Translations under genes and position numbers: made by a program
NCBI GenBank assembly: GCA_947489665.1
Contig: CANLEH010000001.1
Location: forward strand, 964,501 to 1,028,500
Source: an uncultured Roseicyclus sp.
GTDB taxonomy: Bacteria; Pseudomonadota; Alphaproteobacteria; Rhodobacterales; Rhodobacteraceae
DNA: 64,000 nucleotides
Reading direction: 5' to 3'
Shown: piece after piece, positions 17,547-25,685 of the stretch
Numbering within the stretch: position 1 is the stretch's first letter
Layout: each line of letters starts with the position of its first letter
Notes under the pieces: generated by a model
Databases searched by the model: none
Seen by the model: only the letters and a program-made list of their open reading frames with translations
What the model was told of the DNA's origin: nothing

Positions 17547-18764
17547 TCAGGGCGCGGTCACCTGCGCTTCACGCCGGATCGTGTAGAGAATGGCCAGAAC
17601 ACCCAGAACAGAGGTGGTCAGCATCATAATAAGTAGCGGATAGGCATCGCTGTCGTCGGTCAGCACGGCGCCCGCCAGAACGGACAAGCCCGCACCGCCC
17701 GCCAGCATGATCGCGCCACCCAGGCCGGATGCCGTGCCCGCAAGGTGCGGGCGCACCGACAGCATACCAGATGTTGCGTTGGGAAGGACCATGCCGTTGC
17801 CGAGACCTACAAAGGTTGTGAAGCCGAAAAAGACATAGGCGTTCTGGAAGCCTGCGAGAAATAGCAGGAGCGCGGCCCCGAGGCCCAGGACCGTCAGGGC
17901 CGCGCCGTAAAGGATCATCCGGTTGATGCCGAGCGTTTTCGAATAGCGCCCGGAGATACCGTTGCCGAAGAAGTATCCCAAGGCCGGCGCGCCAAAGAAA
18001 AGGCCGACCTGAGCGGCACTAAGGCCAAAGACTTCGGAGCCGACAAAGGGCGCGCCGCCGAGGTACGAGAAAAACGCACCGGAGGCGAAGGCCGCGCACG
18101 CGCAGTAGCCCCAGAACCTGCGCGATGCGAGCAATTCCGGGTATTCGCGGAATTGCGCTGCAAAACTGGCAGAGGTTGTTTGCGCGGTTTCCCCCAAATC
18201 GCGGTAGATCAGGCCAAGCACAAGCACACCAAGGACCAGCAGCAACCAGAAGTTTGCTTGCCACCCCAGTGTCTGATCCAAACCTCCGCCGATGGCCGGG
18301 CCGATCATGGGGACAATCGCCATGCCCATCGTCACATACCCGATCTGGGAGGCTGCGTTCTCAGCGTCGTTCATGTCGCGCACGACGGCGCGTCCCAGAA
18401 CGAGGCCCACGACGACCACGGCCTGCATCATCCGAAACAGCAAAAAGACTTCGATATTTGGCGCGAGCAGGCAGCCGATGGTAGCCAGAAGAAACAGGAT
18501 GAAGCCGCCAATCAGGACGGGACGCCGACCGAAGCGGTCGGAAATCGGGCCAATCACCACCTGCAGCACTGCATTCACGCCGAGGTAAAGCGACACCGAC
18601 AACTGCATGACGCGGTACTCGGTGTCGAAGAACGTGGTCATTGCAGGCAATGACGGCAGGAAAATGTTCATCGACAGCGCGCCGAGGCCCGTGATCACGA
18701 TCAGCGTGAAAATGTGCGGAGGGGTGGAGCGGTCCAAAAACCGAACCGGTGCGTGCGTGCTCAT
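17547..18764 (-). CDS. MFS transporter, Bcr/CflA type
   Basis: 405 residues, twelve hydrophobic helices, major facilitator fold. 'VQLVIGPISDRFGRRPVL'-type loop 2-3 motif is visible as 'VVIGPISDRFGRRPVLIGG', and 'ALGYFFGNGISGRYSK' and 'PNATSGMLSVRPHLAGTASGLGGAIML' fit the Bcr/CflA drug-exporter branch. The start at 'MSTHAPVRF' is used. It lies between pccR and pccB, transcribed toward pccR, and shares the TTTGC-rich control region with pccB, so it may belong to the propionate regulon, for example as an efflux pump for an acid or intermediate. Confidence 0.85.
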   Translation of the reverse strand: MSTHAPVRFLDRSTPPHIFTLIVITGLGALSMNIFLPSLPAMTTFFDTEYRVMQLSVSLYLGVNAVLQVVIGPISDRFGRRPVLIGGFILFLLATIGCLLAPNIEVFLLFRMMQAVVVVGLVLGRAVVRDMNDAENAASQIGYVTMGMAIVPMIGPAIGGGLDQTLGWQANFWLLLVLGVLVLGLIYRDLGETAQTTSASFAAQFREYPELLASRRFWGYCACAAFASGAFFSYLGGAPFVGSEVFGLSAAQVGLFFGAPALGYFFGNGISGRYSKTLGINRMILYGAALTVLGLGAALLLFLAGFQNAYVFFGFTTFVGLGNGMVLPNATSGMLSVRPHLAGTASGLGGAIMLAGGAGLSVLAGAVLTDDSDAYPLLIMMLTTSVLGVLAILYTIRREAQVTAP

Positions 18765-18782
18765 TGCTGCACAGGTATGGGA

Positions 18783-18879
18783 CCTGCAAAGAGAGGTCCA
18801 GTGGGTGCGAAGATGTATACCGATTTGCAATTTTGCAAACTTCGAGATGCAGGAAAGATAGAATTTGCAAATATGCAGG
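18783..18879. promoter_or_regulatory. TTTGCAAA operator array between the MFS gene and pccB
   Basis: The divergent 178-base gap contains CCTGCAAA (18783), TTTGCAAT (18824) immediately followed by TTTGCAAA (18832), GATGCAGG (18846), and TTTGCAAA (18864) immediately followed by TATGCAGG (18872). These match the sites in front of pccR and are the natural PccR targets for pccB and the MFS gene. Spacing within the pairs is 0 rather than 4 bases, so the exact binding register is uncertain. Confidence 0.7.
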
Positions 18880-18942
18880 ATAGCACTGGCAGATGCCGCA
18901 CCGCAGCTTTAGGTTCCGTCGCAATTCAAGGGGAGTTGGGAC

Positions 18943-20475
18943 ATGAAAGATATCGTCGAACAGCTGGAAAAGCGGCGCGGTCAGGCGCGACTGGGCGGGG
19001 GTGAAAAGCGGGTCGCTGCACAGCATGCAAAAGGCAAGCTGACCGCCCGAGAGCGGATCGAGCTGCTGCTCGATGAGGGCTCGTTCGAGGAATACGATAT
19101 GTTCGTGGCCCACCGGGCGACTGAGTTCGGCATGGCTGCAAACCGTCCACCCGGCGATGGGGTTGTGACGGGGTGGGGCACGGTCAACGGGCGGCAAGTC
19201 TATGTGTTCTCACAGGATTTCACGGTTCTCGGCGGCTCAGTATCCGAGACGCACGGTCAGAAAATCTGCAAGATCATGGATATGGCGATGCAGAACGGGG
19301 CGCCGGTTGTGGGGATCAACGATTCCGGCGGTGCCCGCATTCAAGAGGGCGTAGATAGCCTGGCCGCCTATGGTGAAGTCTTCCAGCGCAACATTGAGGC
19401 CTCGGGCGTGGTTCCGCAGATTTCCATGATCATGGGGCCCTGCGCGGGTGGTGCGGTCTATAGCCCGGCCATGACAGACTTCATCTTCATGGTGAAGGAC
19501 TCGTCTTACATGTTCGTCACAGGCCCCGATGTGGTCAAAACCGTCACGAACGAGGTGGTGACAGCCGAAGAGTTGGGTGGTGCGAGCACGCATACGAAGA
19601 AATCCTCCGTCGCGGATGGCGCGTTCGAGAACGACGTCGAAGCCCTTTCGGAAGTGCGCCGCCTGATCGATTTCCTGCCTCTGTCGAACCGAGAAAAGCC
19701 GCCGGTCCGTCCGTTCTTTGACAGCCCAGACCGAATTGAGGAAAGCCTCGACACGCTGGTCCCCGCGAACCCCAACCAGCCCTATGATATGAAAGAGCTG
19801 ATCGGAAAAATCGCGGATGAGGGTGATTTCTACGAAATCCAGAAGGATTTCGCTGGCAACATCATCACCGGCTTCATCCGGCTGGAGGGGCAAACGGTCG
19901 GCGTTGTGGCGAACCAGCCCATGGTCCTCGCGGGTGTGCTCGACATCGACAGCGCTCGCAAAGGCGCGCGGTTCGTTCGGTTCTGTGATTGCTTTGAAAT
20001 CCCGATCCTGTCGCTTGTGGATGTGCCAGGGTTCCTGCCCGGCACGGCACAGGAATATGATGGGGTGATCAAGCACGGGGCGAAGCTGTTGTTCGCCTAT
20101 GGCGAGGCGACGGTGCCGAAGGTCACGGTGATTACGCGCAAAGCCTATGGTGGGGCCTATGTTGTGATGGCGTCCAAGCATCTGAAAGCAGATGTAAATT
20201 ACGCCTGGCCAACGTCCGAGATTGCGGTGATGGGGGCCAAGGGTGCTGTGGAAATCCTGCATCGCGCCGATCTTGGGGATGCCGAGAAGATCGCCTCCCA
20301 CACGGCCGAGTATGAAGATCGGTTTGCAAACCCGTTTGTTGCGGCCGAGCGCGGACATATCGATGAGGTGATCCAGCCCCATTCGACGCGTCGCCGCGTG
20401 TGCCGGGCTTTCGCGGCGCTTCGCCGAAAGAAGCAAGACCGGCCCTGGAAGAAACACGACAACATTCCGCTTTAA
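18943..20475 (+). CDS. pccB: Propionyl-CoA carboxylase beta subunit (carboxyltransferase)
   Basis: 510 residues, full length. It transfers CO2 from carboxybiotin (on PccA) to propionyl-CoA, giving methylmalonyl-CoA, in a cytosolic alpha6-beta6 complex. Both crotonase-like halves are complete: '[24 protein letters not shown]' and '[20 protein letters not shown]' in the first, '[25 protein letters not shown]' and '[15 protein letters not shown]' in the second. The start has a GGGGAG site. pccA lies 1.8 kb further on, separated by small genes and terminators, so the two subunits are not simply co-transcribed. Confidence 0.97.
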   Translation: MKDIVEQLEKRRGQARLGGGEKRVAAQHAKGKLTARERIELLLDEGSFEEYDMFVAHRATEFGMAANRPPGDGVVTGWGTVNGRQVYVFSQDFTVLGGSVSETHGQKICKIMDMAMQNGAPVVGINDSGGARIQEGVDSLAAYGEVFQRNIEASGVVPQISMIMGPCAGGAVYSPAMTDFIFMVKDSSYMFVTGPDVVKTVTNEVVTAEELGGASTHTKKSSVADGAFENDVEALSEVRRLIDFLPLSNREKPPVRPFFDSPDRIEESLDTLVPANPNQPYDMKELIGKIADEGDFYEIQKDFAGNIITGFIRLEGQTVGVVANQPMVLAGVLDIDSARKGARFVRFCDCFEIPILSLVDVPGFLPGTAQEYDGVIKHGAKLLFAYGEATVPKVTVITRKAYGGAYVVMASKHLKADVNYAWPTSEIAVMGAKGAVEILHRADLGDAEKIASHTAEYEDRFANPFVAAERGHIDEVIQPHSTRRRVCRAFAALRRKKQDRPWKKHDNIPL

Positions 20476-20476
20476 C

Positions 20477-20487
20477 GGGGGGGGGGG
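20477..20487 (+). repeat. Homopolymer of 11 G between pccB and the next gene
   Basis: Eleven consecutive G lie one base after the pccB stop and end 4 bases before the ATG at 20492. The tract acts as the only purine-rich ribosome-binding sequence for that gene. Such a tract is prone to slippage in replication and to miscounting in sequencing, so its true length is uncertain. Confidence 0.8.
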
Positions 20488-20491
20488 CGAG

Positions 20492-20908
20492 ATGGTTCGC
20501 ATTTTAGTCTTTATCGCTGGCCTGGGATTGATTGGTGCGGCAGCTTACTGGCTTCTTGCAGCCCCGAACGCGGTTGAAGTCTGCCCGTTGGATGAAAGCC
20601 AAACAGCACCTTCCGGGCGGACGTTGGTTCTGTGCGACATCGTTTTCGAAGTGCAACCAAACAATGACGGATGGGCCATCGTGCGGGTCGTCGATGAGGG
20701 TCTGCAGACAAATGCAGGACAGGCCGATCACGATTGGGCCTGTGAGATCTGGGGCCTTGATGCGATGGAAAAAGAGCCTCGTCCGACCAGAATTGTCGTG
20801 CAAATCATGGCCGAGCCCTTTGTGAGAGGAGAGCCCGCGCCGGGGATAACTCAATCGATCGAGGCCTATTCCGCACCGGGTGATGCGTGCCAGTGGGAGC
20901 TTTTGTGA
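20492..20908 (+). CDS. Small secreted or membrane-anchored protein, DUF6497-like
   Basis: 138 residues with an N-terminal hydrophobic segment ('VRILVFIAGLGLIGAAAYWLLAA') that could be an uncleaved anchor or signal peptide. The mature part shows 'APSGRTLVLCDIVFEVQP', 'DHDWACEIWGL' and a C-terminal 'IEAYSAPGDACQWELL'. These resemble DUF6497 proteins of Rhodobacteraceae, which end with a Cys-x-Trp-Glu motif; this is from memory and tentative. Four Cys could make disulfides in the periplasm. It follows pccB across the G tract and probably shares its transcript. Confidence 0.65.
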   Translation: MVRILVFIAGLGLIGAAAYWLLAAPNAVEVCPLDESQTAPSGRTLVLCDIVFEVQPNNDGWAIVRVVDEGLQTNAGQADHDWACEIWGLDAMEKEPRPTRIVVQIMAEPFVRGEPAPGITQSIEAYSAPGDACQWELL

Positions 20909-21173
20909 TGATCTCTCAAATGATTGCACTGCGAAGCTCATGCAAACCGATTGGTGATGCAACTGAGTCACAGACAGCATTCCTTTGTGGAAAGGTCTGT
21001 GGAGAACTCGTCAGTCGATGTAACGTCCGCGCTAGCTGCACACATGCAGCTGTACCTCGGATCGTGGCCGGGTCACCCGGCCAACAGCCATTTGGCCCGG
21101 TCACACCGCGAGGCAATAAGAAGAAGAAAACGGCACGGGCGGAATTGCAGACGCCTCCCATGTCGCAAAGGCA

Positions 21174-21254
21174 GGTCGTAAGGCACTATCCCCCAGTGTG
21201 CCTGAGCAGACCGTTTCCCCTAACCGGGCGAGGCGTGAGCCTTGCCCGGTTTTT
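21174..21254 (+). ncRNA. Structured RNA leader or small RNA ending in a terminator
   Basis: A gene-free stretch (20909-21272) ends in a compact foldable segment. A first hairpin pairs GGTC (21174-21177) with GACC (21209-21212) and AGGCAC (21181-21186) with GTGCCT (21198-21203). A second is a strong terminator: AACCGGGC (21222-21229) with GCCCGGTT (21244-21251) plus an inner AGGC/GCCT pairing, then TTT. It could be a small RNA or an attenuating leader of the gene at 21273, whose ATG is only 18 bases past the terminator. No RNA family was recognised. Confidence 0.4.
21222..21254 (+). terminator. Rho-independent terminator just upstream of the 21273 gene
   Basis: An eight-base-pair GC-rich stem (AACCGGGC/GCCCGGTT) with an additional four-pair inner stem (AGGC/GCCT), followed by five T. 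It ends whatever transcript comes through from pccB or starts locally; the next start codon lies 18 bases later. Confidence 0.75.
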
Positions 21255-21272
21255 CCGTGGGGGTTTGCGCCC

Positions 21273-21638
21273 ATGTTGAAGCATCGCGGTTTCCCCGGCA
21301 GGCTTCCGGGCACGGATTACCAGTTCACCATCCGTCGGGACAACAAGGCGGGCGCGACCAAGCTGGTCGCACGCGAACGCTTTGCGGATCGGAAGCCAGC
21401 GGATCGACGCGCGGATGCAGGCTTTATGGAAGCATTGTGGATGTGTTTCGGGGATGCACCATTTGAGCGGGGCAACCTCGATGCAGGCCGCCTGAGCTGG
21501 CTGTTTGGCCGCGAAGTGGTTCCGGCAGAGGATCCGTTCGATCCCGAAAGCTACGAGGCCCTATTGCAGATAGACGAAGCGCGCGCACGCGCCGCTTTTC
21601 CCGAAGCCTTCGACGGCACGGGCATCTGGGAGGGGTGA
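21273..21638 (+). CDS. Hypothetical protein, 121 residues
   Basis: A soluble, charged 121-residue product beginning 'MLKHRGFPGRLPGTDYQFTIRRDNKAGATK' and ending 'FPEAFDGTGIWEG'. No signal peptide, membrane segment or known motif was recognised. GGGGGT about 8 bases upstream of the ATG is a weak ribosome-binding site. The codon use matches its neighbours, which favours a real gene. It sits between two terminators in the pccB-pccA gap, so it may be expressed on its own or through attenuation. Confidence 0.55.
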   Translation: MLKHRGFPGRLPGTDYQFTIRRDNKAGATKLVARERFADRKPADRRADAGFMEALWMCFGDAPFERGNLDAGRLSWLFGREVVPAEDPFDPESYEALLQIDEARARAAFPEAFDGTGIWEG

Positions 21639-21948
21639 TCGGCATGATTTCGCCATCGGTTAACCAATTTGAGCGGGCCATCGCGCACATTGTCTGCGCA
21701 GGTTCGGCCCCCCTTTCGCGGCTCGCGAATCCTGTCATGGTCACTTTGCCGACCACTGTCCCCAGTTGTTTTTACCCGGTCGGCACCCACAAGACGTGTT
21801 ACCCTTCCCCTTTAAGGCGGTCGGCTGGTTTCCCCAACCGACCGCCTTTTTTTGCCCAAATACGTGCGGAGGAAATCCGGACTTATCCACAGGGCCATTC
21901 GGGTGTAAAAGCGGTTACACGAGGTAATTCGACAGGAGACGCATCAAA
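21639..21948. other. Intergenic region, 310 bases, with an internal terminator
   Basis: No gene is supported. The middle of the interval carries a strong terminator (21814-21853) about 175 bases beyond the 21638 stop, so a short unannotated transcript may lie between 21640 and 21813. The part after the terminator must hold the promoter for the small lipoprotein gene at 21949, whose ribosome-binding site is GACAGGAGACGC. Confidence 0.4.
21814..21853 (+). terminator. Rho-independent terminator
   Basis: A perfect 11-base-pair stem, AAGGCGGTCGG (21814-21824) with CCGACCGCCTT (21838-21848), 13-base loop, then a run of seven T (21847-21853). It is one of the strongest terminators in the window. 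Confidence 0.88.
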
Positions 21949-22149
21949 ATGCGCACTAAATTCAACATCACTGCACTCTTCACGGCAATGCTCGCCGTCT
22001 CGGGCTGCGTCGCATCTGACCTTGAACGCGCCGGGGTTGGCGCCGTTGTCGGTGGGGTTGGAACCGCCGTCGTCGGCGGCTCGGTCGCCACTGGCGTTGT
22101 CGTGGGCGCCGCTGCCGGCGCGCTGTGCGACGACGTCAACCTCTGCTGA
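21949..22149 (+). CDS. Small glycine-rich lipoprotein
   Basis: 66 residues with a type II signal peptide ending in a lipobox ('LAVSGC', Cys20). The mature part is almost entirely a Gly/Ala/Val stretch ('GVGAVVGGVGTAVVGGSVATGVVVGAAAGALC') that resembles glycine-zipper modules found in outer-membrane lipoproteins such as the 2TM/SlyB type, here with a Cys pair at the end ('LCDDVNLC'). AGGAG precedes the ATG. Function unknown. A terminator follows before pccA. Confidence 0.75.
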   Translation: MRTKFNITALFTAMLAVSGCVASDLERAGVGAVVGGVGTAVVGGSVATGVVVGAAAGALCDDVNLC

Positions 22150-22219
22150 GGGTGCAAGGGCTGGCGCATCTTGCGCTGATCTGAATTCCGGGGCCGCGCG
22201 CCCCGCCACATCTGTTTCC

Positions 22220-22262
22220 AAAGGCCATCAGGGCGCTGGCAGCGCCCCGGTGGCCTTTTTTT
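22220..22262 (+). terminator. Rho-independent terminator 42 bases before pccA
   Basis: Outer stem AAAGGCCA (22220-22227) with TGGCCTTT (22251-22258), inner stem GGGCGCT (22231-22237) with AGCGCCC (22241-22247), then a run of seven T (22256-22262). It ends the lipoprotein transcript. Only 42 bases then remain before the pccA ATG. Confidence 0.88.
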
Positions 22263-22304
22263 GCATGCGCGGGCGGCAAGACCCGCAAGGAAGGGACGTA
22301 AATC

Positions 22305-24353
22305 ATGTTCAAAAAGCTGCTGATCGCAAACCGGGGTGAAATCGCCTGCCGTGTCATCAAAACCGCCAAACGAATGGGGATCCCGACCGTGGCGGTGTAT
22401 TCCGATGCCGATGCCCAGGCGCTGCATGTGAAGATGGCCGATGAGGCCGTGCATATCGGCCCGCCGCCCGCTGCGGAAAGCTATATCGTGATCGACAAGA
22501 TCATGCAGGCGATCCGCGATACCGGTGCCGATGCTGTGCATCCGGGCTATGGTTTCCTGTCTGAGAACAAGGCCTTCGCCGAAGCGCTGGAGGCGGAGGG
22601 CGTGGCCTTTGTGGGTCCACCGGCCAGCGCAATCGAAAGCATGGGGGACAAGATCACCTCCAAAAAGATCGCAGCCGAAGCCGGCGTGTCGACTGTTCCG
22701 GGCCATATGGGCCTGATCGAGGACGCGGCAGAGGCGATCAAGATTTCGGGCGAAATCGGCTATCCGGTGATGCTGAAGGCGTCCGCCGGTGGCGGCGGCA
22801 AGGGCATGCGCATCGCCTGGAATGAAGGCGAGGTGGCCGAGGGCTTCCAGGCCTCGAAGAACGAGGCGGCCTCCAGCTTTGGCGACGACCGCATGTTCAT
22901 CGAGAAATTCGTGACCCAGCCGCGCCATATCGAAATTCAGGTGTTGGCTGACAAGCACGGCAACGCAATCTATCTGGGCGAACGCGAATGCTCGATCCAG
23001 CGACGCAACCAGAAGGTCATCGAAGAGGCGCCTTCGCCCTTCCTTGATGAAGCCACCCGCAAGGCCATGGGCGAAGAGGCCGTCGCGCTGGCCAAAGCCG
23101 TGGGCTATACCAGCGCGGGTACGGTTGAATTCATCGTCGATGGTGAACGGAACTTCTACTTCCTTGAAATGAACACCCGCCTCCAGGTGGAACACCCCGT
23201 CACGGAATTGATCACCGGCGTTGATCTGGTCGAACAGATGATCCGGGTCGCCGCTGGCGAAAAGCTCCCCATGGCGCAAGAAGATGTCACCCTGACCGGC
23301 TGGGCGATCGAATCGCGCCTCTATGCCGAAGATCCCTATCGCAATTTCCTTCCCTCCATCGGGCGGCTGACCCGCTATCGCCCACCCGTTGAGGTCGCCG
23401 CCGGTCCGATGCTGACCAATGGCAAATGGCTTGAAGAAGGCCCGCAGGGTGAGACCGCGGTGCGCAATGATACCGGCGTCTATGAGGGTGGCGAAATCTC
23501 AATGTATTACGACCCGATGATCGCCAAGCTGTGTTCATGGGGCGAGGACCGCGACGCTGCGCTGGAGGCGATGCGCGTAGCACTTGATGGGTTTGAGGTG
23601 GAAGGGATCGGCCACAATCTACCGTTCCTCAGCGCCGTGATGGACCATGCCAAATTTGCCAGCGGCGACATGACGACAGCGTTCATCGCCGAGGAATATC
23701 CAGACGGCTTTGAAGGGGTCGACTTACCCCAAGACGCCAAGCGTCGTATCGCGGCGGCAGCCGCCGCCATGCACCGCGTCGCGGAAATTCGCCGCACGCG
23801 CGTCAGCGGACGGATGGACAACCACGAACGCCATGTGGGCGAGGATTGGGTCGTGAAGATGGGGGGCGAAATCCCGTGGCCTCTTGTCGTGAAAGGTGAC
23901 CATGACGGCAGCACCATCACCTTTGCTGATGGGGCCAAGATGCGTGTTGAAGGCGATTGGGTGCCGGGCCAAAGCCTTGCGCGGATGTCCGTGGATGGCA
24001 CGCCGCTGGTCCTCAAGGTCGACAAGATCCCCTCGGGCTTTCGCCTGCGGACCCGTGGCGCAGACCTGAAAGTGACCGTGCGCACGCCGCGTCAGGCCGA
24101 ATTGGCCGAAAAGATGCCCGAAAAGCTGCCGCCTGACACTTCGAAGATGCTGCTCTGCCCGATGCCGGGCCTTGTTGTGAAGGTCGACGTGGAAGAGGGG
24201 CAGGAGGTGCAGGAAGGCCAGGCGCTTTGCACGGTTGAGGCGATGAAGATGGAAAACATCCTGCGCGCCGAGAAGAAGGGCGTGGTGACCAAGATCAATG
24301 CAGGTGCAGGCGACAGTCTGGCCGTGGACGATGTGATCATGGAGTTCGAATGA
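22305..24353 (+). CDS. pccA: Propionyl-CoA carboxylase alpha subunit (biotin carboxylase and carrier)
   Basis: 682 residues: a biotin carboxylase/ATP-grasp part (1-445; 'KASAGGGGKGMRIAWNEGEVAEGF', 'GERECSIQRRNQKVIEEAPSP', 'FLEMNTRLQVEHPVTELITGVDLV'), a BT linker domain, and a C-terminal biotin carrier with 'EAMKMENIL', where Lys648 is biotinylated. It carboxylates biotin with ATP and bicarbonate and passes CO2 to PccB. A GGAAGGGACG site precedes the ATG. Its promoter is not obvious because of the terminator directly upstream. The next gene begins 4 bases after the stop. Confidence 0.97.
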   Translation: MFKKLLIANRGEIACRVIKTAKRMGIPTVAVYSDADAQALHVKMADEAVHIGPPPAAESYIVIDKIMQAIRDTGADAVHPGYGFLSENKAFAEALEAEGVAFVGPPASAIESMGDKITSKKIAAEAGVSTVPGHMGLIEDAAEAIKISGEIGYPVMLKASAGGGGKGMRIAWNEGEVAEGFQASKNEAASSFGDDRMFIEKFVTQPRHIEIQVLADKHGNAIYLGERECSIQRRNQKVIEEAPSPFLDEATRKAMGEEAVALAKAVGYTSAGTVEFIVDGERNFYFLEMNTRLQVEHPVTELITGVDLVEQMIRVAAGEKLPMAQEDVTLTGWAIESRLYAEDPYRNFLPSIGRLTRYRPPVEVAAGPMLTNGKWLEEGPQGETAVRNDTGVYEGGEISMYYDPMIAKLCSWGEDRDAALEAMRVALDGFEVEGIGHNLPFLSAVMDHAKFASGDMTTAFIAEEYPDGFEGVDLPQDAKRRIAAAAAAMHRVAEIRRTRVSGRMDNHERHVGEDWVVKMGGEIPWPLVVKGDHDGSTITFADGAKMRVEGDWVPGQSLARMSVDGTPLVLKVDKIPSGFRLRTRGADLKVTVRTPRQAELAEKMPEKLPPDTSKMLLCPMPGLVVKVDVEEGQEVQEGQALCTVEAMKMENILRAEKKGVVTKINAGAGDSLAVDDVIMEFE

Positions 24354-24357
24354 TCCA

Positions 24358-24957
24358 GTGACCGACTGGGACGCACGCATATGGCAGGCGGTTGTCGCCG
24401 GGGTCTTCATCGGGCTTGGATGGTTCGTGAACGGCTGGCTTGTGCGGCGCGACGCGGCGGCGCTGCGGGCCGAGAAACTGCGCGACATGCACCGGGCGAT
24501 CTACGCGGAGATTGGAAATTATCTAGCGAACCTGTGGGATGAGGCGCGGCTTGACACCTACGCCGACGCGATGCTTGAGCGGATGCGGAATGATGCAGAC
24601 TTTGTTCCGTTCATTCCACGTGAGAAAAGCGATGCCCTGTTCGAGTCGCTGACCCCAGAAATCCACGTCCTGCCCCGATACACGATTGATCCGATCGTGG
24701 CCTACTACAGCCAGGTGCGGGCGATAGCGTCGCTGATCGACGATATGCGGGGGGAAGGGTTCAAGGCGATGTCGCAGGATCGCCGCATGGCGATGTATGC
24801 GGATTACATCGATATGAAGAAGCAGGCGTTACAGTTCGGACGCTACGCCAATGCGATGATCACGGCTTATGCGGAAGGCGGCGCAGACCGCGCCAAGGCC
24901 GAAGCCCGTCGGTTCAGTAGCCCGGTTGCGGACCAGTCCGACCGGTCACAGGGATAG
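24358..24957 (+). CDS. Hypothetical membrane-anchored protein
   Basis: 199 residues starting at a GTG 4 bases after the pccA stop. One N-terminal transmembrane helix ('IWQAVVAGVFIGLGWFVNGWLV') is followed by a charged, helical cytosolic part with 'YAEIGNYLANLWDEARLDTYADAMLERM' and 'VAYYSQVRAIASLIDDMRGEGFKAMSQDRR'. No catalytic motif was recognised. The tight spacing to pccA suggests co-expression. It may be a small phage-like or regulatory membrane protein; function unknown. Confidence 0.7.
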   Translation: MTDWDARIWQAVVAGVFIGLGWFVNGWLVRRDAAALRAEKLRDMHRAIYAEIGNYLANLWDEARLDTYADAMLERMRNDADFVPFIPREKSDALFESLTPEIHVLPRYTIDPIVAYYSQVRAIASLIDDMRGEGFKAMSQDRRMAMYADYIDMKKQALQFGRYANAMITAYAEGGADRAKAEARRFSSPVADQSDRSQG

Positions 24958-24979
24958 GTGTGTAGGTGTTCTTATCCAT
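24914..24979 (-). CDS. Possible 21-residue peptide (MDKNTYTPIPVTGRTGPQPGY)
   Basis: A very short frame on the minus strand, overlapping the 3' end of the hypothetical gene above. Its ATG follows AAAGGATGTGGC, a fair ribosome-binding site, and the product, rich in Pro, Thr and Gly, ends in Tyr. Nothing else supports it, and it could be chance. Confidence 0.15.
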   Translation of the reverse strand: MDKNTYTPIPVTGRTGPQPGY

Positions 24980-25048
24980 GCCACATCCTTTCAATGCCGA
25001 TGTCCCTAACATAAGGCGTCGCGACCTGTCCCACAAGGCAGAGCTGTT

Positions 25049-25540
25049 TCAGCCCCCGTTGGCCATTTCTTCCTGTCTGAGTTGGAAATTGTCGATCGCG
25101 CGGATGATCTCGCGCACATCGCGGGGGGCCGGGCGACGCAAGCCCACGGTGCCGTCTTTCGACAGGACCACGATCGAAAAGCCACGCGGGCGCAACGCGG
25201 TTCGAATGTCTGAGCGTGCCGATGGGTCTGTGTCGACGATGATGACGACATCGCGCTCCAACAGCGCGTCCGCCCGTTCGGTCAGAAGCGCCATCTGCTC
25301 GATAAAGCGCGGGTCGGCAGGCGTATCGGCAAAGACGACAATCGGACGCGCAATCCACTGGAATTCGTCCAGCGTCAGACCAGCCGCGTCGCGGGGCGCC
25401 AACGGATCAATTGCGTCCGCGTCGCTCACTGCCTCGGCGTCATCCGCCATGGCGATGGTTGCACCGCTCGCCTCTTGCGCCGTGGCAGGCAGTGGTGACA
25501 GGGCCAAAAGGGCCAAAAGAAACAGACTCTTGGGTCGCAT
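25049..25540 (-). CDS. DUF4174 family secreted protein
   Basis: 163 residues. A Sec signal peptide ('MRPKSLFLLALLALSPLPATAQ') precedes a domain with 'LTLDEFQWIARPIVVFADTPADPRFIEQMALL', 'ERDVVIIVDTDP', 'SIVVLSKDGTVGLRRPAP' and 'IRAIDNFQLRQEEM'. This series is the DUF4174 signature, a thioredoxin-like periplasmic fold without the redox Cys pair. Function unknown. The start at 25540 is chosen because the signal peptide begins there. It is transcribed away from the sulfotransferase gene at 25686. Confidence 0.85.
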   Translation of the reverse strand: MRPKSLFLLALLALSPLPATAQEASGATIAMADDAEAVSDADAIDPLAPRDAAGLTLDEFQWIARPIVVFADTPADPRFIEQMALLTERADALLERDVVIIVDTDPSARSDIRTALRPRGFSIVVLSKDGTVGLRRPAPRDVREIIRAIDNFQLRQEEMANGG

Positions 25541-25685
25541 GGGTCCTCCAGTTGCCACAGATATAGGCAGCCCTGTACGGATTTCTAAGGGATTAACACA
25601 GCAGAAACCGGTGTTGACCGGATATTCATGGGTTTGGCCGAACTTGGGCAGGAGCAATTCCGCGATCCTGCCAAAGGCCCATGCA

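Noticed and set aside
20924-21181. 85-residue frame before the terminator at 21222
   Set aside because: Composition unlike the neighbours and overlaps the structured RNA candidate.
21915-23279. 454-residue open frame antisense to pccA
   Set aside because: It is the reverse of the conserved biotin carboxylase; composition (His-rich, Gly-rich) is typical of shadow frames.
24966-25685. Upstream extension of the sulfotransferase reading frame
   Set aside because: It lies opposite the DUF4174 gene; the P-loop starts directly after the ATG at 25686.
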